Origin: Rhodospirillaceae bacterium
GTDB lineage: Bacteria > Pseudomonadota > Alphaproteobacteria > UBA8366 > Aestuariispiraceae
Reading direction: 5' to 3'
DNA length: 64,000 nucleotides
Assembly: GCA_002709955.1 (NCBI GenBank)
Contig: PAQY01000022.1
Span: 124,001-188,000 of the forward strand
Made by a program: the position numbers and the translations under genes. Positions 53,971 to 63,369 of the stretch are shown piece by piece (position 1 is the first letter of the stretch; each line of letters starts with the position of its first letter). The notes beneath the pieces were generated by a model. That model ran no database searches. It was not told the DNA's origin and saw only the letters and a program-made list of their open reading frames with translations.

Positions 53971-54978
53971 TCAGTCTTCCCGATACAGCAGATTCTGTGT
54001 CACGCCCATGGACCGGGCCTTTTCCAGAATGGCCGCCCCCAGCGCGATATCACCCGTCGACATGCCGCGATGCCAGAACAGGATCGTCTCCTCATCGGAC
54101 TCACGTCCCGGCTTCAGGCCCGCCGCAATTTCACCTATTTCCGCATAGAAGCTTTCTTCGGTGATTTTCCCAGCATTGATCTGTGGGCGCAGCGCGCCCA
54201 GGCTGCCTGCCCGCATTTGGCCCAGATCATCCATCACGAATTTATCGAAACCATCGGTGAAATCCAGCGGCAGGCTGCTCATCGTGCCATAGGGAACGAC
54301 CAGCGTGCCAGGCTTGACCCAGGACCGCTGAAACATCGGTGTAGGTTCGTTCAGCCGGGTGGCTTCGATCATGATATCGGCGTCTTTCAGACAGGTTTCC
54401 CAATCTTCCGTGACGATTACTTTCTTGCCCAGATCCCGGCTCAGCTTCTCCCCGAAGGCATCGCGGCTTTCCTTGCGGCGGGAATGGACGCGGATTTCTT
54501 CGAAATCAAACAGATGATCCAACAGGCGGACATTCCAATAGGCCGTGCCGCGCGCCCCGACATGGCCCAGCACACGCGGGTTCTTCGGTGCCAGCCATTT
54601 CGCACCCAGTGCCGTCAAGGCGCCCGTGCGCATATCGGTGATCCCTGCCGCATCAATCACCGCCTTTGGCATGCCGGTGCGAGGGTCGAACAAATTCAGC
54701 AGCGCCAGTTCCGACGGCAGTCCATGCTTATAATTATCGACATAATCGCCAACGATCTTCACCCCGGCATAGCCCAGCGGCTCAACATAACCACGCAGCA
54801 CGTTGAAATGGCCATTAAAGGCGGGATCGGGCGTCAGATGCATGCGGGGCTCGATCACCGTTTTGCCCTGCCCGGCTGCGATCAATCCCTGTTCAATCGC
54901 CGCCAGTATTTCCTCATCCGTCAGCGCAACTGCATCAATTTCCGCCTTGCCCAGATACTCAATCTCATGCCGTGCCAT
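53971..54978 (-). CDS. Ornithine cyclodeaminase / mu-crystallin family protein
   Basis: A 335-aa Rossmann-fold dehydrogenase-like enzyme. GHVGARGTAYWNVRLLDHLFDFEEIRVHSRR is the NAD-binding region; DIMIEATRLNEPTP and LVVPYGTMSSLPLD follow. The substrate-domain pattern EPRMHLTPDPAFNGHFNVLRGYV is typical. Members convert ornithine to proline or reduce imines, or act on N-carboxyalkyl amino acids. First gene of the operon with the ammonia-lyase-like and glutaminase genes. The 243 bp upstream hold no gene; a GGCTGGCTGGC-type repeat-rich stretch lies there. Confidence 0.88.
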   Translation of the reverse strand: MARHEIEYLGKAEIDAVALTDEEILAAIEQGLIAAGQGKTVIEPRMHLTPDPAFNGHFNVLRGYVEPLGYAGVKIVGDYVDNYKHGLPSELALLNLFDPRTGMPKAVIDAAGITDMRTGALTALGAKWLAPKNPRVLGHVGARGTAYWNVRLLDHLFDFEEIRVHSRRKESRDAFGEKLSRDLGKKVIVTEDWETCLKDADIMIEATRLNEPTPMFQRSWVKPGTLVVPYGTMSSLPLDFTDGFDKFVMDDLGQMRAGSLGALRPQINAGKITEESFYAEIGEIAAGLKPGRESDEETILFWHRGMSTGDIALGAAILEKARSMGVTQNLLYRED

Positions 54979-55221
54979 ACCAAATCCCTACATTGCTATC
55001 GGTTGATTACTCGCTTCCTAGAAAGCAACGAAATCATCGTGATGTCAAAGTGGTCAGTGATATTTTTTAGACGGCATTAATAGTCCGCCCAGATCATCAC
55101 AACACAAAAGGAAAGGTGAGCAGACACCAGCCCGGTCAGGCGGAAGGGTGCAGCAGGCTGGCTGGCACTTTGGCTGGCTTGCCTGCTGCGTGACGACCAA
55201 GCGGGTCGAGACGGTATCAAC

Positions 55222-55878
55222 TCACTGTTGGAATTCAGCCCCGATCAACAGTTCCCATTTGACCCACTGATCTGGGCCGATGAATTGGCGGGCCTGATGC
55301 AGACCATCGCGGCGTATCTTACCAGCCGCCGCCTTTTTGTCCTCTGCGCTGAGGTCGGAGGACCGGTGGATGCCGGACAATTTCTCACCCATGGACCGGG
55401 CCAGAGCGTTCAGATCTTTACGCTGCGTGGGCGTCAACTTCAGGTATTCCACAACAGTCGGGCGATCAAATGCCCGGATTCCAAATGTCTGCATTTCAAT
55501 TTGTTGGAGGCGTTCGTATTGAGACGCATTCATAACGCTGGCCAGCCCATCAAATGTATCTTTATTGACGGATATGAAGACCTGTTTCACCAAAGGTACT
55601 CGTTCCGCCTTGGTCTCCGGGCTTAGCGCCTTATCAAAAGCCGCACGATGCTTTTCCAAAACATCGTTGGAAACGGCCTGAGCTGACTGGGCCTGCTGAT
55701 CCGTGAGACCCAGATATTCAATCACCGCCTGATCGTGCAGCAACCGGTTCAGGTGCCCGCGGTTGCCATCCGGGCCGGGAGGGGCAGACACGGAAGGTTG
55801 CGGCAACAGCGCGACCGACACCAAAAGAATGGCTGCCATGCAAGATTTAAATAGTGTGCGGTTGGGTGACATATTCAA
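55222..55878 (-). CDS. LTXXQ/Spy-like periplasmic protein
   Basis: A 218-aa secreted protein with a signal peptide (LFKSCMAAILLVSVALLPQPSVSAPP). Two repeats of the LTxxQ kind are seen, YLGLTDQQAQSAQ and YLKLTPTQRKDLN, each starting a helical hairpin. This is the pattern of CpxP/Spy-type chaperones and of related metal-sensing periplasmic proteins. It follows the TonB receptor gene by about 47 bp on the same strand and may be part of its operon. Confidence 0.78.
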   Translation of the reverse strand: MNMSPNRTLFKSCMAAILLVSVALLPQPSVSAPPGPDGNRGHLNRLLHDQAVIEYLGLTDQQAQSAQAVSNDVLEKHRAAFDKALSPETKAERVPLVKQVFISVNKDTFDGLASVMNASQYERLQQIEMQTFGIRAFDRPTVVEYLKLTPTQRKDLNALARSMGEKLSGIHRSSDLSAEDKKAAAGKIRRDGLHQARQFIGPDQWVKWELLIGAEFQQ

Positions 55879-55925
55879 CTCCTATGATTATGGGACTGTG
55901 TTTGTCAGGTCAGTTGCCGGATGGA

Positions 55926-58352
55926 TCAGAATGTGAAATTGGCATTCAGGAAGATTGAACGGGGCAGACCCTGGTTTGAGAAGACACCGCTGGAGCCAGA
56001 CACATAATCTTCATCCAGGATATTTTCGGCCCTGAGGCGCAGATCCAACCCGTCCCGCTGCCATCCAATGTTGAAGTCCACGCGTGAATAGTCAGGCAGG
56101 GTGAAGGAGTTTTCGTTATCACCTTGACGGTCGCGGACATAGATGTAGCCGAGGCCGACATCCAAAGGACCGATATCTGTCGGAACTTCATAGTTCAGCA
56201 TGGCTGTCGCCTTGTGCGTCGGCACGTTGGCGGGGATGTTGCCCTCATATTGGGCAGATGTGGTGAATTCTGAGTTCAGATAGCTGTACCCACCGACGAC
56301 GCTGAGTTGATCCGTTACATTTCCAACTAATTCCAGCTCTGCCCCCCTTACAAGCTGGTCACCGGTAACAATGGACAAGGACCGATCATTGGGGTCTGTT
56401 TCAATCTGGTTGGTCTGTTCGATCTGGAAGACGGAGACGGTCGATGCCAGCGCGTCATCAAACCACTCACTTTTCAAGCCAACTTCGAATTGTTCGCCCA
56501 TCGAAAACGGGACGGGGCCACCCGTGTTCAATGTGCCAACCTGCGGGGTCAGCGATGTTGAGTAGCTGACGAAGGGATTGAGCCAACTGTTCTGATTGAA
56601 AATCGCACCGATCGAATAATCCAACGACGTGTCATTGCCATCATCAGCGTTGAAAGAGGTTGTGACATCGGTGTACCGAAGACCCCCAAACACTTTCAGT
56701 TTTGAGCCGACCTTGGCGAAGTTCTGCAGGTATATCCCATCTTCTTCGATGGCCCATTCGATGCTGCGCGTATAGGGACCCAGACTGCCGACTGAGGTAA
56801 ATACTGGATTTGTGGGAGAGATCGTGCCGCGCAGGGTGCGCTGAACCCGCTGACTTTCATAGGTTTCGTTGCGATGCGTAAAGCCAATCGTGGTCGTGTT
56901 CGAGACGCCACCCAGACTGTAATCGCCACGCAATTCCGCCTTGGCTTCTTTATGCTCAAAATCCGTGTTGAACCGAATAATGTCGCGATCAAGCAGCGTA
57001 TTCCTGGTCGGGGCCGTTCGGGTATTGGCGGAGTCCCAAAGGGCGTCGACGCTGTTCATGCCGTAACTGCCACCCAGGAATACCGACCATTGATCCGTGA
57101 CCGGATGTGTAATGTTCCCGGTGATGATGTTATTGGTCTGATCCGTGAAGCTGTCATCGCTGACCAGGGACGGACCGTGGAATCCGAAAGTTCCATCGCT
57201 GAACCGCAGGATACCGGGGTCTGCGACATTCTCCTGCTGGCTGAATTCATAAGACAGGTCGACCCGGGTTCCAGAGTCGTTCTTCCAGGCGAGCTGAGGA
57301 TTCAGAATGTAACGGTTGTCATAGCTGTTATCATGGCTTTCGCCGGTGAACGTCTGGTTGGCTTGCTGAGCCGTCGCGATCAGGCGGTAGGCAACATTGT
57401 CGGCATCCGGGATTGGCCCCGTCAAATCCACAGAGCCCCGCCGTGTGTCGAAGCTGCCAGCACTGACCGACACTTTATTTTGCGCCTCAAACATCGGCTT
57501 TTTGGACCGGTAGCTCACGATCCCGCCGGGCGATGCCGTCCCATAAAGCAGGGATGACGTGCCCTTCAACACCTCAACGCGCTCATATAAAGAGCGATCA
57601 AAGTGATAGCGACGGCTGGCCGGGCGATGACCGTCGATATAAACGGAATTTGACCGGGATCCCAGGCTCCCTCCCCTGGTCGTCGATGACTCGAACCCTC
57701 GGATTGTGAAGGTGTTGGTCATTGAAGACCCTGTCGCCCCAGGGGCAGTACCAGGGATATACTGCAGAATATCTTCAAGCCGCTGCGCGTTTATGCGCTC
57801 CAGCGTGTCTGATGACATGACGTTTACGGTCGCGGGGGTTTCAATCAGCGGCACGGGCACATTCGTCGCGCTGCCAGAACCGAAGGCGCGGAATCCTTCA
57901 TATGCTGGATCGTTCCGCCCTTCGACGGTGACTGGATCAAGCACAATGGCACCATCGGCATTCTGGCTGACTCTTTCGATGGCAACCGTTGATCCCGCCA
58001 TCGTATAGATGAGGCCACTGCCTGCCAGGAGTTGGCGCAACGCCTGCTCGCTGGTCATTATGCCCTGCACGGCGGGGGCAGAGACGCTGCGTGCGACCGT
58101 CCCGTCGACCGTGACCTGGACGCCGGACTGTTGGCCAAAGGCGACCAGGGCGTCGGTCAGGGGTTGGGCCGGAATGTCAAAATCTTGCTCCCCTTGAAGC
58201 TGGGCAACTTTGGGCGTCGCTGCCATGGCTTGTTGTGCCAGTGCCGGGGACACCGCAAGGGGCGTCACCAGAGCCGTTGTTACCATCAGTGCGGCGACCA
58301 GAGCCATTCCCCGATTGCCAGCACATGCACGCATCTTTACCCCCACCATCAC
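55926..58352 (-). CDS. TonB-dependent siderophore receptor with STN signalling domain
   Basis: An 808-aa outer-membrane receptor. After the signal peptide (ALVAALMVTTALVTPLAVSPALAQQ) comes an STN domain (FDIPAQPLTDALVAFGQQSGVQVTVDG), which talks to a FecR anti-sigma protein. The plug begins ETPATVNVMSSDTLERINAQRLEDIL, with RGFESSTTRGGS and the VEVLKGTSSLLYGTASPGG block. The C-terminus ends in FLNANFTF with terminal Phe, as required for barrel assembly. The ligand is probably a ferric siderophore. Located below fecR in the same direction. Confidence 0.93.
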   Translation of the reverse strand: MMVGVKMRACAGNRGMALVAALMVTTALVTPLAVSPALAQQAMAATPKVAQLQGEQDFDIPAQPLTDALVAFGQQSGVQVTVDGTVARSVSAPAVQGIMTSEQALRQLLAGSGLIYTMAGSTVAIERVSQNADGAIVLDPVTVEGRNDPAYEGFRAFGSGSATNVPVPLIETPATVNVMSSDTLERINAQRLEDILQYIPGTAPGATGSSMTNTFTIRGFESSTTRGGSLGSRSNSVYIDGHRPASRRYHFDRSLYERVEVLKGTSSLLYGTASPGGIVSYRSKKPMFEAQNKVSVSAGSFDTRRGSVDLTGPIPDADNVAYRLIATAQQANQTFTGESHDNSYDNRYILNPQLAWKNDSGTRVDLSYEFSQQENVADPGILRFSDGTFGFHGPSLVSDDSFTDQTNNIITGNITHPVTDQWSVFLGGSYGMNSVDALWDSANTRTAPTRNTLLDRDIIRFNTDFEHKEAKAELRGDYSLGGVSNTTTIGFTHRNETYESQRVQRTLRGTISPTNPVFTSVGSLGPYTRSIEWAIEEDGIYLQNFAKVGSKLKVFGGLRYTDVTTSFNADDGNDTSLDYSIGAIFNQNSWLNPFVSYSTSLTPQVGTLNTGGPVPFSMGEQFEVGLKSEWFDDALASTVSVFQIEQTNQIETDPNDRSLSIVTGDQLVRGAELELVGNVTDQLSVVGGYSYLNSEFTTSAQYEGNIPANVPTHKATAMLNYEVPTDIGPLDVGLGYIYVRDRQGDNENSFTLPDYSRVDFNIGWQRDGLDLRLRAENILDEDYVSGSSGVFSNQGLPRSIFLNANFTF

Positions 58353-58510
58353 ACCAAATCTCCGCCTTTAAGTGTCATTTCGACAGCGACCGCACTCAGT
58401 TTAGTATTGAGAATGCGTCGCAATATCGTCTCTATAGAGGGAACGTCGGCAGAAAGGGGTTTTCTCAAAAAAAGTTTGGATTTTCTGAAAAAACGTAAAT
58501 TCAGTCGCCT

Positions 58511-59575
58511 TTAGGACCTGGAAACAATGACCAGCCAGGGCGTGATGCGCCGCACAACGGCATTCTGGGCCCGGGCGATACCGCGCAGCGCCTCCACCGG
58601 ATCGGTGAGGTTGTAAACACCAGTGACAGATTGCGCGGCCAGGACATCATCGGTGACGATGATCTTACCAGTGTAATACCGGCGCAATTGATCAACAACA
58701 ATGCCCAGCGGTTCATCGCGGGCGACAAGCTGGTTTTGCCGCCAGGCGGCAACCTGCTGCACCGGGCCATCGCTGCGCCTGGTGCGGCCCGACGCATTGA
58801 CACGAACTGCCTGTCCCGCTGTTAGGGTTTCAGTCACGGGGGGATCGACCGCCCCTGCATCCACGCGCACCACCCCCTGTGAAACTGCAATATCCGTTTC
58901 ATCCACCCCGCGCCGCACGTCAAAGGCGGTGCCGAGCACGGTAACAGTGATGGCCTGTACCGCCACCTGGAATGGACGGTCCGGGTTGGAGGAGACATCA
59001 AAATAGGCCTCTCCCGCCAGAAGCTGGATTTGCCGGTCACCGGGCGTGTATGTGACGGAAATCGCACTTTCCGGTGCCAGGGTTACCAGGCTGTCATCCG
59101 CAAGGCGCACAGTTCTGGTTTCCGCCGTGCCGGTCGCATAGTCCGAACGCAAATCCCGTAAAACATCTGGCCCCATGACAGCAATCATAAGACAGGCTGC
59201 CACCGCACTTGCACCAAGCGCCATCCCCTGGCGGCGACTGAAACGCCGTGTGTGGCGATGGGGGACCAAGTGGTGGATTTCTGACCGGCGATCCTGTGGA
59301 ATAGGGTCCGATACAGACGAGGGTTGCCCCATCTCCCGGCGCATATCTGCCAGCATTGGCCGCCATTGATCCGCATAGACCGGCACCGCCTGATCCATAG
59401 CCTCAGACGCGCGCTGCATTTCCTGCCATGCGGCCTTATTGACCGGATGCGCGTTCAGCCAGACCTCAAAGGCGGTGTTCAGGGCGGCGTCATCCGGGTC
59501 GTCCTTCAGCAGGATCATCCATTCCGTTGCCTCCCGTGACGCCTGTTTTTTATCGGGAACTTCATTCTCAGCCAT
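58511..59575 (-). CDS. fecR: FecR family anti-sigma/signal transducer
   Basis: A 354-aa protein. The cytoplasmic N-terminal DUF4880-type region contains EATEWMILLKDDPDDAALNTAFEVWLNAHPVNKAAWQEMQ. One transmembrane helix lies around LGASAVAACLMIAVMGPD. The periplasmic FecR domain follows (YATGTAETRTVRLADDSLVTLAPESAISV, then LAGEAYFDVSSNPDRPF), and the C-terminus resembles STN-like folds. It relays the receptor's signal to the sigma factor encoded 118 bp upstream. Confidence 0.93.
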   Translation of the reverse strand: MAENEVPDKKQASREATEWMILLKDDPDDAALNTAFEVWLNAHPVNKAAWQEMQRASEAMDQAVPVYADQWRPMLADMRREMGQPSSVSDPIPQDRRSEIHHLVPHRHTRRFSRRQGMALGASAVAACLMIAVMGPDVLRDLRSDYATGTAETRTVRLADDSLVTLAPESAISVTYTPGDRQIQLLAGEAYFDVSSNPDRPFQVAVQAITVTVLGTAFDVRRGVDETDIAVSQGVVRVDAGAVDPPVTETLTAGQAVRVNASGRTRRSDGPVQQVAAWRQNQLVARDEPLGIVVDQLRRYYTGKIIVTDDVLAAQSVTGVYNLTDPVEALRGIARAQNAVVRRITPWLVIVSRS

Positions 59576-59693
59576 GCCATACCCTTAACCCTGACCAAAT
59601 CTGGACAGATCGTCCATGATCGTCGCGGGGCGTCCTATACATACAACGTATTTGGCCCCATATTTTCTCAAAAAGCACCTGACATGGGAATGG

Positions 59694-60239
59694 TTATGTC
59701 CATCCAAGCCGTTCCTTGCAATGCTGAACAGCATCGGCGACCAGCCTGTGTGCAAAGGGAAGGGAGATGTTCAGGGCAACCGCAATCTCCCGCAATTTTG
59801 CATCGCCGAACCGGTGCATTTCAAAGGCGATGCGGGTGCGCTCTGGCAATTCCGCCAGGGCCGCCATGACCACCGCATATTCGTCCCGATACAGGGCAAC
59901 CGTTTCCGGCGTGGGGACGTTATCCTGACAAACCTCGACCGTCGCTTCGTAATCATCGTTTGAGATATACTGGCTTTCGCGCTTCATGCGCCGCCTGCCA
60001 TCCAGCGCCAAATTGCGAACGATCCGGTAAAGATATCCGGTTGCATCTTCCAGAAGGCGACCCTTGTAGGCATCGTCAAAACGAAGCCAGGCTTCCTGTA
60101 CCACATCCTCTGCCTGCGCGCGCGTGCCGACAATGCTGCTGGCATAGTTCACAAGCGCGCGACGATGGGTCACAAAAAGAGTCAGATGGGTCATGTCCTG
60201 GCTCAATGCCGTTGGCTCCTTCTGGACCAAGAGGAACAC
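59694..60239 (-). CDS. fecI: ECF sigma factor, FecI type
   Basis: A 181-aa sigma-70 family factor. Region 2 is YASSIVGTRAQAEDVVQEAWLRF, and region 4 is ALAELPERTRIAFEMHRFGDAKLREIAVALNISLPFAHRLVADAVQHC. It should direct RNA polymerase to the receptor promoter when released by FecR. The start is uncertain: TTG at 60206 has AAGGAG nine bases upstream, and the ATG of MTHLTL at 60194 is another option. A Fur-box-like sequence lies about 50 bp upstream of the track start. Confidence 0.92.
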   Translation of the reverse strand: MFLLVQKEPTALSQDMTHLTLFVTHRRALVNYASSIVGTRAQAEDVVQEAWLRFDDAYKGRLLEDATGYLYRIVRNLALDGRRRMKRESQYISNDDYEATVEVCQDNVPTPETVALYRDEYAVVMAALAELPERTRIAFEMHRFGDAKLREIAVALNISLPFAHRLVADAVQHCKERLGWT

Positions 60240-60288
60240 GATGGTCGGGTTTCAGGTCATTGCCGCGCCGCAAGAGGCCTGGTCCAGA

Positions 60289-60305
60289 TGCGAATGATTC
60301 TTAAT
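60289..60305 (-). promoter_or_regulatory. Fur-box-like site upstream of fecI
   Basis: On the minus strand ATTAAGAATCATTCGCA resembles the GAATCATTC core of Fur boxes (consensus GATAATGATAATCATTATC). It lies in the ~300-bp gene-free gap between fecI and the divergent DJ-1/PfpI gene. Nothing else was recognised in that gap. Iron repression of the signalling set would fit the family. Confidence 0.45.
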
Positions 60306-60543
60306 ATTGTCTAACCCTTTAGCATCATTGCCGCAACACATCTTTGGGTCGTGATTTTTGGGCAATATCTGTCATTTGCCCTGCTATAGGTGAAAAATCA
60401 TTTCCAGGCAGACATAAGAATGCGTTCGGTAACTCTGCGGGACGGCGCAGGTTTATTGTAATGGTGACATTCTAGCGATTGCCGGTATGAAAACTCAGCC
60501 CTAGCCTGTTTCCCGATGCAGAAGATTGGTAAAGGAGACGGCC

Positions 60544-61167
60544 ATGCAAATCGCGGTGCTGACATTTGACGGCTTCAATGAATTGGATTCATTCATCGCG
60601 GCTGGCATATTAAACCGGATGCGGCCGCAGGGGTGGAAAGCTTTTATCACCTGCCCTTCAGAAACCGTCACCTCGATGAATGGCGTCACCGTTCAGGCAG
60701 AAAAACCGCTGGAATTTGCAACACAGGCGGATGCAGTCCTGATTGGCAGCGGCATGAAAACCCGCGACATCGCAAAAGACACCGCCCTGTTGGCGCAAAT
60801 CCAGCTGGACCCGACCCGTCAATTGATCGGCGCACAATGTTCAGGAACGCTGCTATTGTCTAAATTAGGACTGTTGGGGGATCGGCCCGCCTGTACCGAC
60901 CTGACCACCAAGCCCTGGGTGATTGAGGCAGGGGTGAAGGTTCTGGATCAACCTTTCTATGCCGATGGTAACATCGCGACAGCGGGGGGATGTCTGGCAT
61001 CCCAATATCTGGCGACCTGGATTCTGATGCGGGCCGCTGGAAAGGATGCGGCGGCATCAGCGATCCACTATGTCGCGCCCGTTGGACAGAAAGAAGACTA
61101 TGTTGCGCGCGCCATTACAGCGGTCCAACCTTTCCTGCCAGTTCAACAGGCTGTCGCTACTCATTGA
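60544..61167 (+). CDS. DJ-1/PfpI family protein
   Basis: A 207-aa protein of the class I glutamine amidotransferase-like fold. MQIAVLTFDGFNELDSFIA provides the conserved acidic residue near the start, and LIGAQCSGTLLLSKLGLL provides the nucleophile-elbow cysteine (AQCSG). ATASGGCLASQY follows. Relatives act as isonitrile hydratases, glyoxalases, deglycases or chaperones, or form the sensor part of AraC regulators. AAGGAG lies before the ATG at 60544. The 3' end overlaps the convergent carboxymuconolactone decarboxylase-like gene by 11 bp. Confidence 0.85.
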   Translation: MQIAVLTFDGFNELDSFIAAGILNRMRPQGWKAFITCPSETVTSMNGVTVQAEKPLEFATQADAVLIGSGMKTRDIAKDTALLAQIQLDPTRQLIGAQCSGTLLLSKLGLLGDRPACTDLTTKPWVIEAGVKVLDQPFYADGNIATAGGCLASQYLATWILMRAAGKDAAASAIHYVAPVGQKEDYVARAITAVQPFLPVQQAVATH

Positions 61168-61531
61168 AGACTTTCTGGGCGGTGCGGAAACATTCCAGGG
61201 CCTGGGGAACGCCGCAATAAATACCAACGACATGGATAATGGCCCGTATTTCTTCCTTTGAGACACCATTGGTAATCGCGCCCCGGCAATGGATTTCCCA
61301 TTCATGCATTTTGCCCAGCGCCCCGATCATCGCCAGATTCATCATGGACCGGGTTTTGGCGTCGATCACCTCATCACCCCAGCCAAAGCCCCAGCACCAA
61401 GCGGTCATTGCTTCCTGAAACGGGCGAGTGAAATCATCTGCGGCGGCCAGGTTCTTATCAACATAGTCTGCGCCTAATGTGGCGCGGCGCTGTTCCAATC
61501 CCTTTTTGAACAGGTCCTCATCCATAATCAT
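61157..61531 (-). CDS. Carboxymuconolactone decarboxylase family protein
   Basis: A 124-aa helical protein. KTRSMMNLAMIGALGKMHEWEIHCRGAITNGVSKEEIRAIIHVVGIYCGVPQALE resembles PcaC-type 4-carboxymuconolactone decarboxylases, with the Glu-x-His-Cys region and a late VGIYCG cysteine. PcaC acts in protocatechuate breakdown, which would be the product of the phthalate-type pathway 25 kb away; but many family members are AhpD-like or unrelated. It is nine bases above the HpcH/HpaI aldolase stop, so both probably share one transcript. Confidence 0.83.
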   Translation of the reverse strand: MIMDEDLFKKGLEQRRATLGADYVDKNLAAADDFTRPFQEAMTAWCWGFGWGDEVIDAKTRSMMNLAMIGALGKMHEWEIHCRGAITNGVSKEEIRAIIHVVGIYCGVPQALECFRTAQKVFNE

Positions 61532-61539
61532 CCCCTTCC

Positions 61540-62307
61540 TTAACCTACTTCCGCCAACAGATCATCCGCACCCTTGACCAACAGTTTCAAATCCATCCCG
61601 CAAGCGACAAACAGGAAGCCCCAGTCGATATAGCGTTTCGCATCCACCGCTGTGGTTGCCAGAATGCCCGGTGCCTTGCCAGCGGCACGGATTTTCTGTG
61701 CCGCTTGTTTTATGGCCTCTTGCACCTCCGGGTGGCCCGGATTGCCCAGATACCCCATAGAGGCGGACAAATCCGCAGGCCCGATGAACACACCATCGAC
61801 ACCATCGATGGACGCGATTTCGGAAATTCTAGCCATCGCCTCCATGGTTTCAACCTGCACCAGGATACAAATTTGATCATTGGCATTCTGGGCATAATTG
61901 GGAATGCGACCATAGGCACTGGCGCGATGCATCCCGCCAACCCCACGAATACCATGTGGCGGATAGCGACAGGCTTGAACCGCGCTCTGCGCCTCTTCCG
62001 GTGTTTGAACGAAGGGCAGCAAGACAGATTGTGCCCCGATATCCAGAACCCGCTTGATCATCACCTTGTCGTTCCAGGCCGGACGCACAACCGATGCTGC
62101 CGACCCCGACGCCGCTGCCTGCAACAGGGGTTGCTGATCAGCAATCTCAGACGGGGCATGTTCGCCATCAAACAAGATCCAATCGAACCCGGACCGGGAC
62201 AGTATTTCAGCGACAATCGGGCTGCACAGGCTGCTCCATAAACCACGCTGCAATTGTCCTGCCGCAAGGGCTGCCTTAAATTTATTTTTCTGAATTTCCA
62301 TATGCAC
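61540..62307 (-). CDS. HpcH/HpaI family aldolase
   Basis: A 255-aa class II metal-dependent aldolase. RGLWSSLCSPIVAEILSRSGFDWILFDGEHAPSE gives the loop with the catalytic histidine, QVETMEAMARISEIASIDGVDGVFIGPADLSASMGY gives the metal-binding Glu and Asp, and YPPHGIRGVGG is a further signature. These enzymes cleave 4-hydroxy-2-oxoacids to pyruvate or related ketoacids plus an aldehyde. It is divergent from the class II aldolase gene over 219 bp, and upstream of the CMD-like gene. ATG at 62301 (MEIQKNKF) is an alternative start. Confidence 0.9.
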   Translation of the reverse strand: MHMEIQKNKFKAALAAGQLQRGLWSSLCSPIVAEILSRSGFDWILFDGEHAPSEIADQQPLLQAAASGSAASVVRPAWNDKVMIKRVLDIGAQSVLLPFVQTPEEAQSAVQACRYPPHGIRGVGGMHRASAYGRIPNYAQNANDQICILVQVETMEAMARISEIASIDGVDGVFIGPADLSASMGYLGNPGHPEVQEAIKQAAQKIRAAGKAPGILATTAVDAKRYIDWGFLFVACGMDLKLLVKGADDLLAEVG

Positions 62308-62526
62308 TGCTCCCCAAATTCAGCCTTAGACACTCTTTAAGGCTGTTATAATAGTTGTGCCGCAAACGCCATTGATCCCAACCTGGACCCTGCGTAGTGT
62401 TATTCGCAACGACGCATGAACGTCGCACCGGGACACAATGATGCCTGAATTAGAAGATCGCACGTTATTTTGTTCACTTAGCGTGAGCATATTGGCCTAA
62501 ACAAACAGCCAAATCGGGAGAGAGAC

Positions 62527-63339
62527 ATGCCTGACCTAGGAACACGCACATCGATTTATCAACCGGAACAGCCCGGTCGTATTTTTCCGGAAGAGCCTAA
62601 ATTCAACTCCCCCGAAGAATTGCGCATGGACCGCAAGAAACGGCTGGTTGCGGCCTGTCACGCCTTTGCCGAACACGGGCTGGATTATGGGTTTGCCGGC
62701 CACCTGACCGTGCGCGACCCGGAACGCCCGGAGCTGTATTGGACCAACCCGATGGCGGTTCATTTTGCCCAGGTATCTATGTCCAACCTGATCCTGGTCG
62801 ATCATGACGGAATGGTTATCGAAGGTGATTATGCGGTCAACCGGGCGGGCTTTGTCCTGCATGCTGCGATCCATGCCGCCCATCCCGATATTCTGGCCAT
62901 GTGCCATGCCCATTCGATCTATGGTACCGCCTTTGCCGCCCTGGGTCGCCCGCTGGAACCGATCACCCAGGATGCCTGTGCCTTTTTTGAAGACCATGCC
63001 GTTATCCTGGAAGAAGCTGGGCAGGTCGCGGTCGAGGCCGACGCAGGATCCAATTTTGCCAAGGCCTTTACCGGGGTGAAGGCTGCAATCCATCAAAACC
63101 ATGGCCTGCTGACCGCCAGCCGCCACAGCATTGATTCCGCTGCCTTCTGGTTCATCGCGCTGGAGCGGTGCTGCCAACAGCAATTGCTGATCGAAGCGAC
63201 CGGCCACAAGCCCATTCAAATCCCGGAAGACCGCGCCCGCTATAGCCGGGAGCATGTCGGTAGTGAATATATCGGCTGGCTGCACTTCCAACCACTTTAC
63301 GAAAACATCCTGGCCACGAAACCGGAAATGTTCAACTGA
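62527..63339 (+). CDS. Class II aldolase/adducin family protein
   Basis: A 270-aa protein with the AraD/FucA-like zinc aldolase fold. HAHSIYGTAFAALGRPLEPITQDACAFFEDHA holds the two metal-binding histidines, IHQNHGLLT the third, and the N-terminal GFAGHLTVRDPE the phosphate/substrate loop. Related proteins are fuculose-phosphate aldolases, ribulose-phosphate epimerases and decarboxylases of aromatic or hydroxy acids. GGGAGAG precedes the start. It is 30 bp upstream of the N-carbamoyl hydrolase gene on the same strand. Confidence 0.88.
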   Translation: MPDLGTRTSIYQPEQPGRIFPEEPKFNSPEELRMDRKKRLVAACHAFAEHGLDYGFAGHLTVRDPERPELYWTNPMAVHFAQVSMSNLILVDHDGMVIEGDYAVNRAGFVLHAAIHAAHPDILAMCHAHSIYGTAFAALGRPLEPITQDACAFFEDHAVILEEAGQVAVEADAGSNFAKAFTGVKAAIHQNHGLLTASRHSIDSAAFWFIALERCCQQQLLIEATGHKPIQIPEDRARYSREHVGSEYIGWLHFQPLYENILATKPEMFN

Positions 63340-63369
63340 CCCGGCAGGCCAATCTGTAAGGAGATTTAA

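Noticed and set aside
53932-55080. 382-aa plus-strand ORF
   Set aside because: Antisense of the ornithine cyclodeaminase-like gene; no recognisable motif or ribosome site.
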